Positions 54,182 to 63,944 are shown, numbered from the stretch's first letter. The stretch is DNA of 64,000 nucleotides from Lactococcus sp. S-13 (GCF_004210295.1 NZ_SDAK01000001.1:1984001-2048000); one strand, 5' to 3'. A program made the numbers and translations. Notes: a model not told the origin generated them from the sequence alone.

Positions 54182-54210
54182 TTGACAAAGAAAAGAAACA
54201 AGTTTATAAT
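54182..54210 (+). promoter_or_regulatory. Consensus promoter of the MFS gene
   Basis: A perfect TTGACA and a perfect TATAAT are 17 bases apart. It should be strong; multidrug pump genes usually need a repressor at such a promoter. Confidence 0.88.
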
Positions 54211-54248
54211 CACTAATGGTATTAAATAATATGAAATGAATAATTTTG

Positions 54249-54278
54249 GAGCGTAGCACGTAGTGCGCGCTCATTTTT
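54249..54278 (+). promoter_or_regulatory. Hairpin in the MFS gene leader
   Basis: GAGCG and GCAC pair with GTGC and CGCTC around GTA, with a small internal bulge, followed by ATTTTTAT. It may act as a transcription attenuator, 17 bases before the start codon. Confidence 0.45.
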
Positions 54279-54294
54279 ATCAGAAAGGAATTTT

Positions 54295-55703
54295 ATGTCA
54301 GACAGAATTAAAGCGCTGATTGCGCTGGGCGTTTTTACGTTTATGTCCACGTTGGATGGTTCAATTGTTAATATTGCTTTGCCAACGATGTCACGGGAAC
54401 TGCAGGTTTCAACGTCACAGATTACTTGGGTGGTGACGATTTATTTGATTGTGATTTCGGCGATTGTTTTAATTTTTGGTCGTCTTGGAGATTTACTTGG
54501 AAAAGCGCGGATTACGCGAATTGGCTGGGCGGTCTTTATTTTGGGGTCGTTTCTTGCGGGCTTGAATTTTGGTTGGGGCTTGGGCTTTTTGCTTTTTGCA
54601 CGTGTGGTGCAGGCGATTGGGGCTGCGATGTACATGGCGACAGGTTTTGGGATTATTTCGGAAATTTTTCCAGTGGCAAGTCGGGCGAGAGCTTTGTCAA
54701 TTTCGGCAATGTTTGTATCGGTTGGCTCTATTGCTGGGCCGGCTTTGGGTGGTTTGATTTTACAGGTCGCGAGTTGGAATTATATTTTCTGGATTAATGT
54801 GCCGATTGGGATTGTGGCTTGGATTTTTGGGAGTCGAGCTTTACCAAAGGAGACCAGTCATGGCAAGCTTTCGGATGTTGATTTTGCTGGTGGGTTGCAG
54901 ATGAGTCTGGTCATTATCTTGCTTTTCTTAGCCTTGAATTTTGGGCAAAATTTGGGTTGGACGAGTCCGCTGATTTTGATTGCGGGGGACTTGGTTTGAT
55001 CTTATTTATGACGTTCATTTTTACGGAGAAGAAGGTGGAAAAACCTTTGTTAGATTTGGGAATTTTCAAATCAAAACTTTTTTCAATGAGTATTATCATG
55101 GCCCTTTTTAATTTCACTGTGGCGATGTTTGGAAGTATTTTGTTGCCTTTTTATTTGCAGGATTTTCGGGCGTATGCGCCTGGTGTGGCAGGGCTAATCA
55201 TGATGGCTTATCCTGCAGCAATGCTGATTTCTAGCCCTCTGGCTGGGGCTGCGGCGGATAAAATGGATAAGGAAATTGTGACTTTTGTTGGAATTTCAGG
55301 GATTGTTTTGTCGCAGATAGGATATCTTTTGATTACTCCTCAATCAAAACCTTGGCTCGTGCTGGTGATTTTGGTGATACAGGGGTCGTCAATGGGGATT
55401 TTCCAAAGTCCAAACAATGCGTTAATCATGGAAACGGTCGATCGTAAATATCTGGGAATTGCGGGTTCGGTCAATTCTTTGGCGCGAAATATGGCCTTTG
55501 TATTGGGAACTTCGCTTGCGACCTTGATTTTATTTACCGCCATGTCCAATCAGTTGGGACACAAGGTGACGACTTATTTGGTCAGTGAACCTGGTGCGTT
55601 CTTACATGGTTTTCATGTGGCTTTCTATTTTTCAACTTTCTTGGTGCTGGTCACTTGGATTTTGGGACTTTTGCGCTTACTTGGTCGCAAAAAAACACTT
55701 TAA
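54295..55703 (+). pseudogene. DHA2-type (14-segment) multidrug MFS transporter, frameshifted
   Basis: An EmrB/QacA-like proton-driven drug exporter split into two frames. The first part (54295-54999, 234 codons) has FMSTLDGSIVNIALPTM and RVVQAIGAAMYMATG and ends at LILIAGDLV. The second part, from about 54985 to 55703, continues GLGLILFMTFIFTEKK to the end. The break lies in five G at 54984-54988; six G would read LIAGGLGLIL and give one protein of ~469 residues, the normal length for this family. It may be a real mutation or a sequencing error. If real, the pump is inactive although its promoter is intact. Confidence 0.85.
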
Positions 55704-55728
55704 AAACAGCAGATGTGCTGTTTTTTTT
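55702..55728 (+). terminator. Terminator after the MFS gene
   Basis: AAAACAGCA / TGCTGTTTT with loop GATG, then T-run. Confidence 0.85.
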
Positions 55729-55830
55729 GCTGACGGAATTGATTGGTGCTAGGAAAGCTGGAAAATTTGCTGACGTAAATGTTTTTGTCTTTTGAAATTG
55801 AGAGAATTTACTGACGGAATTGATTTAGCT
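55725..55830. repeat. Three repeat arms upstream of the azoreductase gene
   Basis: TTTGCTGACGGAATTGATT, AAATTTGCTGACGTAAAT and GAGAATTTACTGACGGAATTGATT occur within ~95 bases; the first and third share GACGGAATTGATT. Confidence 0.7.
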
Positions 55831-55878
55831 GTTGAAATGTGGAAAAAGAGAGGATGAAATCAGAAGATTACCACAAGG

Positions 55879-55892
55879 TTTACATGTGTAAA
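55879..55892. promoter_or_regulatory. Palindrome TTTACATGTGTAAA upstream of the azoreductase gene
   Basis: Six-base arms TTTACA / TGTAAA around TG, ~40 bases before the -10. It could be an operator. Confidence 0.4.
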
Positions 55893-55930
55893 TTTTCACG
55901 TACTAAATCAGAGGAATTTGGATAAAAGTT

Positions 55931-55939
55931 TGTTATAAT
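55931..55939 (+). promoter_or_regulatory. Extended -10 promoter of the azoreductase gene
   Basis: TGTTATAAT, 43 bases before the ATG. Confidence 0.65.
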
Positions 55940-55982
55940 ACATTTCGTATTAAAAAATTAACACTAAAGGAAAAAAATAAAT

Positions 55983-56588
55983 ATGTCTAAACTTCTCGTT
56001 GTAAAAGGTCACCCACTCACAGCCGACTACTCTATGTCTCTCAAGGGATTGGATGCATTTTTGGCAGCTTACAAAGTTGCAAATCCTAATGACGAAATCG
56101 AAGAACTTGATGTTTTTGACGGCACTATTCCGTCACTTAATACAGAACTCGTGAGCGCCATGTTTGCAGGCGAAGGAGCAAGCTTGACTGCTTCACAAGA
56201 AGCAAAATTAGCGCGTTTTGGTGAGTTGACAGAGCAATTTTTGGCGGCTGACAAAGTTGTCATTGCTAATCCAATGTATAATTTGATGATTCCAGCGGAA
56301 TTGAAATCTTGGGTTGACACAGTCAACGTTGCTGGAAAAACTTTCAAATATACGGCTGAAGGCCCAGTTGGTCTTGCGCAAGGCAAAAAAGTCTTGCAAC
56401 TCCAAGCCAACGGTGGCGTGTACGGTGCACAAGATCCTGCGACTGTTTATATGTCAGCAATTTTCAACTTTATCGGTGCAGATTTCAGCCAAATTGCGGT
56501 GGAAGGTCACGCTTACGATCCTTCAAAAACGGACGAATTATTGAATGATTTCATCAGTAAAATCGAAACTGCCGCAAAAACATTTTAA
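55983..56588 (+). CDS. FMN-dependent NADH azoreductase (AzoR family)
   Basis: Flavodoxin-fold enzyme reducing quinones and azo compounds with NADH. The 201 residues have [12 protein letters not shown] near the start in place of the usual phosphate-binding loop, [26 protein letters not shown] (~90-115) that shapes the FMN site, and LQANGGVYG near 140. Biased codon use suggests good expression. It is followed by its own terminator and then an OsmC-type gene; both fit a stress-response role. Confidence 0.88.
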   Translation: MSKLLVVKGHPLTADYSMSLKGLDAFLAAYKVANPNDEIEELDVFDGTIPSLNTELVSAMFAGEGASLTASQEAKLARFGELTEQFLAADKVVIANPMYNLMIPAELKSWVDTVNVAGKTFKYTAEGPVGLAQGKKVLQLQANGGVYGAQDPATVYMSAIFNFIGADFSQIAVEGHAYDPSKTDELLNDFISKIETAAKTF

Positions 56589-56594
56589 AAAATG

Positions 56595-56618
56595 GTCTGT
56601 CAATTGACAGACTTTTTG
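56595..56618 (+). terminator. Terminator after the azoreductase gene
   Basis: GTCTGTC / GACAGAC with loop AATT, then TTTTT. Confidence 0.85.
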
Positions 56619-56677
56619 CAAAATTACTGACCGAATGGCCCAATAAAAAGCGTCAGTGATTTCGCAAGGAGGAAAAA

Positions 56678-57118
56678 ATGGCAAAACACACTTTTAATTC
56701 ACAGATTACTTGGACAGGCGGACGAAATACTGTTGGTGAACTGCACACAGGGGCTCTTGACGAAAAAATCTCAGTTCCACTCGCCATGGACGGCCCAGGA
56801 CTTGGCACAAATCCAGACGAAATGTTGCTCGGTGCAGCAAGCACCTGCTATACCATCACTCTCGCGGCCATGCTAGAGCGTAACGCCATCGCGCTTGAAG
56901 CGTTGCAAGTGAACTCTGAGAGCAGCGTTGACGTCAGTCGTGGCATTTTTACTTACGAAAAAATCACCCACCACGTCCTGCTCAAACTGCCAGCTGACGC
57001 TGACGAAATCAAAGCCCGCAAGCTCGCCGAACGTGCCGAACAAGCCTGCATGATTTCTCGAGCAATTCAGGGTAACGTCCAACTTGAAACATTGATTACC
57101 ATCGAGAAAAATCACTGA
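56678..57118 (+). CDS. OsmC/Ohr-family protein
   Basis: Thiol peroxidase-like protein of the OsmC fold, acting on organic hydroperoxides. The 146 residues contain the two conserved Cys: in AASTCYTITLAAML (~57) and EQACMISRAI (~125). The SAD/YhfA-like sequence is nearer to OsmC than Ohr. GGAGG precedes the ATG. Confidence 0.88.
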   Translation: MAKHTFNSQITWTGGRNTVGELHTGALDEKISVPLAMDGPGLGTNPDEMLLGAASTCYTITLAAMLERNAIALEALQVNSESSVDVSRGIFTYEKITHHVLLKLPADADEIKARKLAERAEQACMISRAIQGNVQLETLITIEKNH

Positions 57119-57137
57119 TTGCAGTGATTTTTTTTAG
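57107..57137 (+). terminator. Terminator after the OsmC gene
   Basis: AAAATCACTG / CAGTGATTTT with loop ATTG, T-run; the stop codon is inside the stem. Confidence 0.88.
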
Positions 57138-57155
57138 TTTTCATTATCCTCAGTA

Positions 57156-57303
57156 ATTACGTCAGCAAATTCTCTAGCCTTCGCAGTCCCACTTAATTAC
57201 GTCAGCAAATTCTCTAGCCTTCGCAGTCCCACTTAATTACGTCAGCAAATTCTCTGGCTTCTCGCACCACTCAACTCATTTACGTCAGCAAATTCTCTAG
57301 CTT
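57156..57303. repeat. Tandem array of four ~40-bp units carrying CGTCAGCAAATTCTCT
   Basis: CGTCAGCAAATTCTCT begins at 57160, 57200, 57240 and 57283, with spacing 40, 40 and 43. The first two units are identical over 40 bases, including the part AGCCTTCGCAGTCCC between cores; the later ones diverge. It lies between convergent genes. Confidence 0.92.
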
Positions 57304-57315
57304 TTTGCGCCCCAC

Positions 57316-57350
57316 AAAAAAAGAACCGACAAGCGTCAGTTCATTTTTTT
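57316..57350. terminator. Bidirectional terminator between the array and the antiporter gene
   Basis: GAAC-GAC / GTC-GTTC with one mismatch and loop AAGC, flanked by A-run and T-run. It includes the stop of the minus-strand gene. Confidence 0.7.
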
Positions 57351-59387
57351 GTTTTTACGCCGCTCCAAAAATTCAAAAAGGAGTGTGTGATGATTACTTG
57401 CCAAGGTATAGTCCTCTAAAACATTGACATTGACGCGCATCTCGCGCGCCTCGCGCGCTGTCAAATGTCCCGCCAATTCATACTCAAAAATAATTTTGCG
57501 CTCCAAATAATAAGCACGCATCATCTCCGTCAAATTATTAGGCTGAGCCTTGTTCATCATCCGAGAAAGGTGAACTCCCTCCGCTACAATTTCTGACGTC
57601 CGCAAGCGCTCCGCTTGCAAGAAATTCAGCAGTTGCTCATCATAAACCTCAGCCAAATTGCCCAAAGCCTGCAAAATCAATTCCGTATTATTAAAGTAAA
57701 GCTCCGTGATTTCTTCCGTCGTATTGGCTTGAGCATCCTTAGACCTGCGCGCAAAGAAATCGACGTGTAAGAGCCGTGAGAGCAACAAGTTAAAAGCACG
57801 TACCAAAAGGACATACACAAACTGCAAACTCGATACCAACGAATGCACAATACTTGATTCAAGCGAGCGAATATAGCGCTGGTAAGTCCGATAAGTATAC
57901 ATCGAAATTTTCCCCTCACGCAAAGCCGCTTCCAGCCCCTCCGACTCAATCCGAATAATCAAGAGCTGCAAATCATTATAATCAATCGCCATATCCGTTG
58001 ATTCCTGCTCAATGATTAAAAGCTGAATCCGCTCCTGATAAGCATCGATGGCAATATTGTACCCCTGCGGATTTTTAGCCGCCTGCATATCCTTATGCAA
58101 CTCCTCGACCACTTCAGTTAAGATTGAAATTTTGGCAATATTATCCACCTTAACCACCTTTTTAACCGCAAAGAAAGGTAAGACAAACATTCCGACCAAA
58201 AAGCTCAGTCCCGTCACAGCCGCTGCAAGAAAGACCAGTACTGGCTGAATTGCAGCTACCGATCGTGGAATCAATAAAATCGTCGCAATACTCACGGTAC
58301 CCTTAGAACCAGCAAAAGTCAAAAGTAAAATATCATTCCAATAAGCCGCAAAGACCTGTTTTTTACGCAAAGCCCGAATCCAAAAATACAGCGTAAGTAC
58401 CGCCCAGCGCAAAGCAAACAGCCCAACCGTCAAAGCCACCGTCAATAAAAGCAAATGCGTAGATGAATACACAGGATTGACCAATAAAGGTACCACCAAC
58501 TGATAAAGCTCAATCCCCAAGAAAAAGAAGACAATCGAATTTAAAATAAAAGTCAAAGTGTCCCAAATTGTGTTCTTGACCTTTTCCACCTGAGCATCAA
58601 ATAAAGTCGTTCTTTTCAAACCGTTTGCAGACATCACACCAGCAACCACTGCGGCAATAATTCCAGAGACATGAACTTCCTCCGCAAGCAAAAAAGCCGA
58701 TAGCGGAATCGCCAATTCCAACAGTAAATAACCAGAAACGTCACGTGCATCCACATCTTCCAAAAGTCGTAGCACTAAGTTTTTCAGGTAAATCAAAATA
58801 AAACCAATAATCGCCCCACCCAGTGCAGAAATTGCCAGTTTCATTGTCGCATCAGGCAAAGAAAAATAGCCCGTCACCAGCGCCACCAGCGCAATTTGGA
58901 AAGCAATAATTCCCGAAGCATCGTTAAGTAGGCCTTCGCCTTGTAAAACGCTCATCACTCGCTTGGGAAAACTAAAATTTTTGGATAAAGCCCCCACCGC
59001 CACAGCATCTGTGGGCGCCAAACTTGCCCCCAAAGCAAAACAAGCCGCAAGTGGCAGACCAGCGTAAATCCAATTGGAAATCAAGCCCAAGCCCAAGGTT
59101 GTAATAAATACCAAGGGAAAAATGAGTACCAAAATCAACTTGCTATGCTTTAAAATATGCTTAACATCAGCCTCCTCACTCTCACGAAAAAGCAGAGGAG
59201 CAATAATAAAACCAAGAAAAAATTCAGGAGCAACGTGTAAAATGTCATCAGCACCAAAAAAACCCAAAATAAGCCCAAAAACCACTTGAATAAGGGGTAG
59301 AGCAAGTTTTGGGAATACTTTGTTGAGGACGTTTGAGAAAACCAATGTCAAAAGAAACACAATGACATAAAGAATGGTATGAAGCAT
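57336..59387 (-). CDS. Na+/H+ antiporter, CPA1 (NhaP) family
   Basis: Sodium-proton exchanger for pH and salt homeostasis. The 683 residues have about 12 membrane segments in the first ~410, with the conserved ASLAPTDAVAVGAL (~123-136) and GEGLLNDASGI (~150), the Asp residues of the transport site. A cytoplasmic C-terminal part of ~270 residues, largely helical, probably regulates it. GAAAGGA precedes the ATG. It lies alone on the minus strand. Confidence 0.92.
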   Translation of the reverse strand: MLHTILYVIVFLLTLVFSNVLNKVFPKLALPLIQVVFGLILGFFGADDILHVAPEFFLGFIIAPLLFRESEEADVKHILKHSKLILVLIFPLVFITTLGLGLISNWIYAGLPLAACFALGASLAPTDAVAVGALSKNFSFPKRVMSVLQGEGLLNDASGIIAFQIALVALVTGYFSLPDATMKLAISALGGAIIGFILIYLKNLVLRLLEDVDARDVSGYLLLELAIPLSAFLLAEEVHVSGIIAAVVAGVMSANGLKRTTLFDAQVEKVKNTIWDTLTFILNSIVFFFLGIELYQLVVPLLVNPVYSSTHLLLLTVALTVGLFALRWAVLTLYFWIRALRKKQVFAAYWNDILLLTFAGSKGTVSIATILLIPRSVAAIQPVLVFLAAAVTGLSFLVGMFVLPFFAVKKVVKVDNIAKISILTEVVEELHKDMQAAKNPQGYNIAIDAYQERIQLLIIEQESTDMAIDYNDLQLLIIRIESEGLEAALREGKISMYTYRTYQRYIRSLESSIVHSLVSSLQFVYVLLVRAFNLLLSRLLHVDFFARRSKDAQANTTEEITELYFNNTELILQALGNLAEVYDEQLLNFLQAERLRTSEIVAEGVHLSRMMNKAQPNNLTEMMRAYYLERKIIFEYELAGHLTAREAREMRVNVNVLEDYTLASNHHTLLFEFLERRKNKKMN

Positions 59388-59440
59388 AAAGTCCTTTCAG
59401 TAAAAACAGCAATCAAAAATCAAAAAATCAAGCCCAATAG

Positions 59441-59908
59441 CTATTTCAAGCGTTTAATCGAATCTTTTTTGAGCGCAATCTTTTCCTCAATTTTCGAGCA
59501 GTCTTTTTTACCTAAAAGCGCCTTACAACGCTTAAGCTCCAAGTCTGCCAATTGACGTTTGATTTTTTCCTTACGCGTCGCATCAAATTCACCTGTTTCG
59601 ATGTATTTCAGCTTTTGCTCCAGAATTAATTTTTTAGTTTTGACCGCATCAATATAAGCTTTAATCTCCGCAAGCTCAGTTTTATCAGCTTTTGCTGCAC
59701 GCGCTTGCGTCAATTTATTATCTAATAACGTAAGTTTTTCAACAATTTGTTTCAAGTGAAGACGGATTTTTTTGACTTTTTCCTCATCCGTGAGCGCCAT
59801 AAAAGCATCCATTTCTTTGGATTTTTCATCGTTAGCGACGCTAGAGCGTTTGTCAAGGTATAATTCCCGAAGATTTTTTAATTTATCTTCAAACTTTTTA
59901 TCTATCAT
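59441..59908 (-). CDS. Hypothetical Lys-rich coiled-coil protein
   Basis: Not recognised. A GTG at 59917 is in frame, but AGGTGA before the ATG at 59908 supports a 155-residue start at MIDKKFEDKL. Nearly the whole chain is charged helix (for example IRLHLKQIVEKLTLLDNKL, then IDAVKTKKLILEQKLKYIE) with heptad-like Leu spacing, so a coiled coil is likely. It has two Cys near the C terminus and no membrane segment. Downstream of it lies the antiporter gene on the same strand. Confidence 0.65.
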   Translation of the reverse strand: MIDKKFEDKLKNLRELYLDKRSSVANDEKSKEMDAFMALTDEEKVKKIRLHLKQIVEKLTLLDNKLTQARAAKADKTELAEIKAYIDAVKTKKLILEQKLKYIETGEFDATRKEKIKRQLADLELKRCKALLGKKDCSKIEEKIALKKDSIKRLK

Positions 59909-59991
59909 ATCAATCACCTAAAATATATTCACTACCCACATTATAACACAAAGCCCTAAAAATGAAACTAAATTGAATAAAATTTTTATAA

Positions 59992-60020
59992 CAAAAACTC
60001 CCTGCCAAAGTGCAAGGAGT
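59992..60020 (-). terminator. Terminator after tyrS
   Basis: On the minus strand ACTCC-TGC pairs with GCA-GGAGT with one mismatch, followed by TTTTTG. Confidence 0.7.
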
Positions 60021-60042
60021 CCACTAATCAAAAGTAAGCGAT

Positions 60043-61302
60043 TTAGTATGTTAAAATAAAGTTCTTCTTTTTACCACGGCGGATAACGGTCAATTGTCCC
60101 TCAATCTTATCTGTGTCAGAAAGCGCATATTCCAAATCCTGCACCCGTTCGCCATTGATATAAATCGCACCATTTGTAATATCTTCACGCGCTTGGCGCT
60201 TAGAATTAACAATACCAGAAGAAATCAGCAACTCAACCAAAGCCAGATTTTCATCAGCACTAACTTGGTATTGTGGCGCAGCCTTCAGCCCAGTCAAAAT
60301 TGACTTCGCATCTAATTGACGTAAATCACCACCACCAAATAAAATTTCAGAAGTTTTCACAGCTTGCTCATAAGCGTCTTTACCATGCACTAAAGTGACT
60401 ACTTCACGCGCTAGGACTTTTTGCGCTAAGCGTTCATGGCGAGCTGCATCAAATTCTTTTTCGATTTCAGCAATCTCTTCTAATGAAAGGAAAGTGAAAA
60501 TCTTAAGCATTTTTACAGCATCGGCGTCATCAACATTGAGCCAAAATTGGTACATTTCATAAGGAGAAGTCTTCGCTGCATCAAGCCAAACCGCATTCCC
60601 TTCAGATTTCCCAAATTTCTTACCCGTTGAGTCTGTAATCAAAGGAATAGTGATAACATGTCCTTGTTTATCAGCTTTACGACGTAAAAGTTCAGTACCA
60701 GCAGTCATGTTACCCCATTGGTCAGAACCACCCAGCTGTAAAGTCACATTGTGTAATTGATTAAGCTCGTAAAAATCATAACCTTGCATAATTTGGTAAG
60801 CAAACTCCGTATAAGAAATCCCTGTTTCCATACGAGATTTCACAGAATCCTTAGAAATCATGTAATTAACAGTGAAATGTTTACCCACATCTCGCAAGAA
60901 ATCAATGAAAGTCAGTTTTTCAAACCAATTGTAGTTATTCGTCATCTCTGCTTTGTTTTCGCCATTTTCAAAATCAAGAAAACGTTCAAGTTGGGCGCGG
61001 ATTTTTCCAGACCATTGTGTAACCGTATCTTTGGTTTGAAGGGCACGTTCAGAATCTTTAAACGAAGGATCACCAATCAACCCAGTCGCACCACCAACCA
61101 GCGCATAAGGTTTGTGGCCAGCCAGTTGCAAACGACGCATCGTCAAAATTTGCACCAAATTTCCCAGATGGAGAGAATCAGCAGTAGGATCATAACCAAC
61201 ATAATAGGAAACCATTCCCTCCGTGAGCGCCTTGCGGAGCGCATCTTCATCAGTCGTTTGGAAAATCAAACCACGTGCTTTAAGTTCGTCAAAAATGTTC
61301 AT
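60043..61302 (-). CDS. tyrS: Tyrosyl-tRNA synthetase
   Basis: Class I synthetase charging tRNA-Tyr. The frame extends to 61338, but AAAGGA before the ATG at 61302 gives [12 protein letters not shown], the normal start, and 419 residues. HLGN (HIGH motif) is at ~47 in [19 protein letters not shown] (KMSKS motif) at ~230, and an S4 RNA-binding domain at the C terminus ([20 protein letters not shown]). It is divergent from pbp1B, as in streptococci. No T-box is visible in its short leader. Confidence 0.96.
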   Translation of the reverse strand: MNIFDELKARGLIFQTTDEDALRKALTEGMVSYYVGYDPTADSLHLGNLVQILTMRRLQLAGHKPYALVGGATGLIGDPSFKDSERALQTKDTVTQWSGKIRAQLERFLDFENGENKAEMTNNYNWFEKLTFIDFLRDVGKHFTVNYMISKDSVKSRMETGISYTEFAYQIMQGYDFYELNQLHNVTLQLGGSDQWGNMTAGTELLRRKADKQGHVITIPLITDSTGKKFGKSEGNAVWLDAAKTSPYEMYQFWLNVDDADAVKMLKIFTFLSLEEIAEIEKEFDAARHERLAQKVLAREVVTLVHGKDAYEQAVKTSEILFGGGDLRQLDAKSILTGLKAAPQYQVSADENLALVELLISSGIVNSKRQAREDITNGAIYINGERVQDLEYALSDTDKIEGQLTVIRRGKKKNFILTY

Positions 61303-61377
61303 AAAAAAATCCTTTCTATAATGATTTTGGCTGCCCAATCTTTAATGCAAAAAGCGAAAACAACAGCACTAGTTCAT

Positions 61378-61386
61378 ATTATACCA
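61378..61386 (-). promoter_or_regulatory. Extended -10 promoter of tyrS
   Basis: On the minus strand TGGTATAAT, ~75 bases before the ATG; no good -35. Confidence 0.55.
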
Positions 61387-61432
61387 AAAAGCTAAAAAAT
61401 TTTCCGAAAATAGCGAAAAATGAAATTAAATT

Positions 61433-61441
61433 TGATATAAT
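61433..61441 (+). promoter_or_regulatory. Extended -10 promoter of pbp1B, leaderless arrangement
   Basis: TGATATAAT ends six bases before the ATG at 61448. AAGGG lies between them but would precede the start point. Confidence 0.55.
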
Positions 61442-61447
61442 AAGGGC

Positions 61448-63880
61448 ATGGAAAAAGACCCAAAGGAATCACAAGAAAAAATAAAAGCGCGCTTGGAAGA
61501 AAAACTCAGCCAGCGTCAAGAAAAAAAGAATAGAAGAAACGCACCAAAAACCCCAAAAGACAAAAATAATGAAGAAGAACATTCCGTATGGTCACTGACC
61601 TTTCACGTTATCCGTGGAGTCATCATTGTATTTGGGACGTTATTTGCTTTAGCGGGGGTTTTTGGGGCAGCAGCAGGTGTAGGCTATTTTGCGCGTCTTA
61701 TCGAAGTGACCAAGACACCAGACAAAGCAGAAATCATATCCAAAATCAATGACATTCACGGTGTATCGGTCATCAACTACAGTAATGGTCAATCTATTTC
61801 GGACATCTCAAGCGACTTGGTTCGAGTTACTGTAAAAAGCGACGCAATTTCGCAAAATGTGAAAAATGCACTGATTGCAACCGAAGACAACAGCTTTTTA
61901 ACCAATAAAGGTGTCGTTCCTAAAGCAATCATTCGGGGAATCATTGGCTCAGTTGGTGGCGGTCTGACATCAGGTGGGTCAACTTTGACTCAACAGCTGA
62001 TAAAGCAACAGGTCTTGGGAGATAGTGTTACTTTCCAACGAAAAGCCAGTGAGATTGTGTATGCTCTAGCGCTCAATAACTACCTCAGCAAAGATCAGAT
62101 TTTGACGGACTACCTCAATGTTTCTCCTTTTGGTCGGAACAATAAAGGACAAAATATTGCGGGGGTAGAAGAAGCAGCTCGAGGGATTTTCGGCAAGTCG
62201 GCAAAAGATTTAACAGTCCCAGAAGCAGCATTCATTGCAGGTTTACCACAAAGTCCAATTGTTTATTCTCCTTACGCGGCTGATGGTTCTTTGAAATCAA
62301 AAGAAAACATGAGCTATGGACTCGCCCGACAAAAAGATGTCCTCTTTAATCTTTATCGTGGGGGCTACCTTTCAAAAGCGGACTATGAAAAATACAAAGC
62401 TTACGATATTTCTCAAGAATTTTTACCAACAGCTCCAGCAGAATCTCAAGAACACGGCTATCTCTACAATGTGGCCTACACTGAAGCGGTCACAAAAGTT
62501 TATAATTATTTAATCCAGCGAGATAAAGTCTCGGCGACTGCTCTTGGTAATGACACAACTAAGGAACACTATCAAAATCTGGCTGAGCAAGCCCTGCAAA
62601 ACGGTGGCTACACAGTCACAACGACAATCAATCAAGCGGTTTATACAGGAATGCAAAACGCCGTTGCTAACTACGGAAGTTTGATGCAAGACGGCACAGG
62701 GATAATCCAGACCGGTAATGTTTTGATGGATAATAAAACTGGTGCTGTATATGGTTTCATTGGCGGTTTAGACTATTCAAGCAATCAAGTCAACCATGCT
62801 TTTGATACCGAACGTTCTCCTGGTTCTTCAATCAAGCCAATTCTCGCCTATGGTCCAGCCATTGACATGGGGTTGATGGGTTCTGCTAGCGTACTGTCTA
62901 ATTATCCAGCCAAATATAGCAGTGGTCAAGACATTGAACACGTTGGCTCAACTGGAACAGCCATGATGCCTTTTTCAGAAGCGCTCAATGTGTCCTATAA
63001 CATTCCAGCCTATTGGACTTATCAAACCATTTTAAAAACAGGAAAATCTGTTGAACCTTATATGACCAAAATGGGATATGAGATTTCCGATTATTCAGTT
63101 GAATCACTGCCACTTGGCGGTGGGGTAGATCCAACTGTTGTTCAGCATACTAATGGTTACCAAACTTTGGCCAATGGTGGGAAGTACGAACCTTGGTATA
63201 TCGTTGATAGTATCAAAGATGATACTGGGAAAGTAATTTATCAACACAAGGACACGGGAGGCACACAGGTATATTCCGAAGCGACCTCAACGATTATGGA
63301 ATATATGCTCCAAGATGCGATTAAAGCTCAAAAAACGAGTAAGTTCTATAGCAATCTACAAGCAATTAACCCTGCTCTGGCTTCTGGGGTACAATGGGCC
63401 GGAAAAACAGGGACAACAGATAACTATACAGACGTTTGGATGATGCTGTCAACACCTACCGTAACCCTTGGTGGTTGGGCTGGTCACGATGATAATTCTC
63501 CGATGTCAAGCAACTCAGGTTATATCAATAATGCAGCTTACATGGCACAGCTCGTGAATGCAATCAATGCGGCAGACCCAGCTATTTTGGGAGCCGGAAA
63601 ATCATTCCCAGACCCTAATCAGGATGCTAATGTCACTAAGAGTAAAGTCTTAGTGAGTACAGGTGAGAAAGCTGGAAAAGTCTCAGTTAAACTAGCTAAT
63701 GGAAAAACTCAAGAGGTCAATCTTGAGGGAGACACGACAACGAGTTTTTGGGCTACAAAAGCGGGAGCGCCTGCGACGAGCTACAATTTCTCAATCGGGG
63801 GATCAGCTAGTGACTTAGCAGATGCTTGGAAAAAGATTTTACCAAGTGTTGACTTTGGAGCAGCTGCTAAAAGTAATTAA
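61448..63880 (+). CDS. pbp1B: Bifunctional class A penicillin-binding protein 1B
   Basis: Peptidoglycan glycosyltransferase/transpeptidase. The 810 residues start with a charged cytoplasmic tail (~1-50), one membrane segment (~58-85), a GT51 domain (EDNSF at ~140, GGSTLTQQLIKQ at ~177), and a transpeptidase domain with SSIK (in SPGSSIKP, ~460), SYN (~518) and KTGTT (~655). The C terminus is Ser/Ala/Gly-rich. Position next to tyrS matches the streptococcal arrangement tyrS/pbp1b. Confidence 0.94.
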   Translation: MEKDPKESQEKIKARLEEKLSQRQEKKNRRNAPKTPKDKNNEEEHSVWSLTFHVIRGVIIVFGTLFALAGVFGAAAGVGYFARLIEVTKTPDKAEIISKINDIHGVSVINYSNGQSISDISSDLVRVTVKSDAISQNVKNALIATEDNSFLTNKGVVPKAIIRGIIGSVGGGLTSGGSTLTQQLIKQQVLGDSVTFQRKASEIVYALALNNYLSKDQILTDYLNVSPFGRNNKGQNIAGVEEAARGIFGKSAKDLTVPEAAFIAGLPQSPIVYSPYAADGSLKSKENMSYGLARQKDVLFNLYRGGYLSKADYEKYKAYDISQEFLPTAPAESQEHGYLYNVAYTEAVTKVYNYLIQRDKVSATALGNDTTKEHYQNLAEQALQNGGYTVTTTINQAVYTGMQNAVANYGSLMQDGTGIIQTGNVLMDNKTGAVYGFIGGLDYSSNQVNHAFDTERSPGSSIKPILAYGPAIDMGLMGSASVLSNYPAKYSSGQDIEHVGSTGTAMMPFSEALNVSYNIPAYWTYQTILKTGKSVEPYMTKMGYEISDYSVESLPLGGGVDPTVVQHTNGYQTLANGGKYEPWYIVDSIKDDTGKVIYQHKDTGGTQVYSEATSTIMEYMLQDAIKAQKTSKFYSNLQAINPALASGVQWAGKTGTTDNYTDVWMMLSTPTVTLGGWAGHDDNSPMSSNSGYINNAAYMAQLVNAINAADPAILGAGKSFPDPNQDANVTKSKVLVSTGEKAGKVSVKLANGKTQEVNLEGDTTTSFWATKAGAPATSYNFSIGGSASDLADAWKKILPSVDFGAAAKSN

Positions 63881-63884
63881 AAAC

Positions 63885-63926
63885 AAAAAAGACACTAGGA
63901 ATTTGATTTGCCTAGTGTCTTTTTGT
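63885..63926. terminator. Terminator after pbp1B, likely bidirectional
   Basis: AAAAAGACACTAGG / CCTAGTGTCTTTTT is a perfect 14-bp stem with an 11-base loop, A-run before and T after. Confidence 0.9.
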
Positions 63927-63944
63927 TTGATGTAGAGCTAAAAA

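Noticed and set aside
57156-57303. CRISPR array
   Set aside because: The repeat cores are regularly spaced, but the first two linkers are identical, not unique spacers, and there are no cas genes.
60757-61395. 212-codon open frame antisense to tyrS
   Set aside because: Shadow of tyrS codon usage; composition is unlike a real protein.
61303-61447. T-box upstream of tyrS
   Set aside because: The whole region is 145 bases shared with a divergent promoter and has no T-box motif or terminator.
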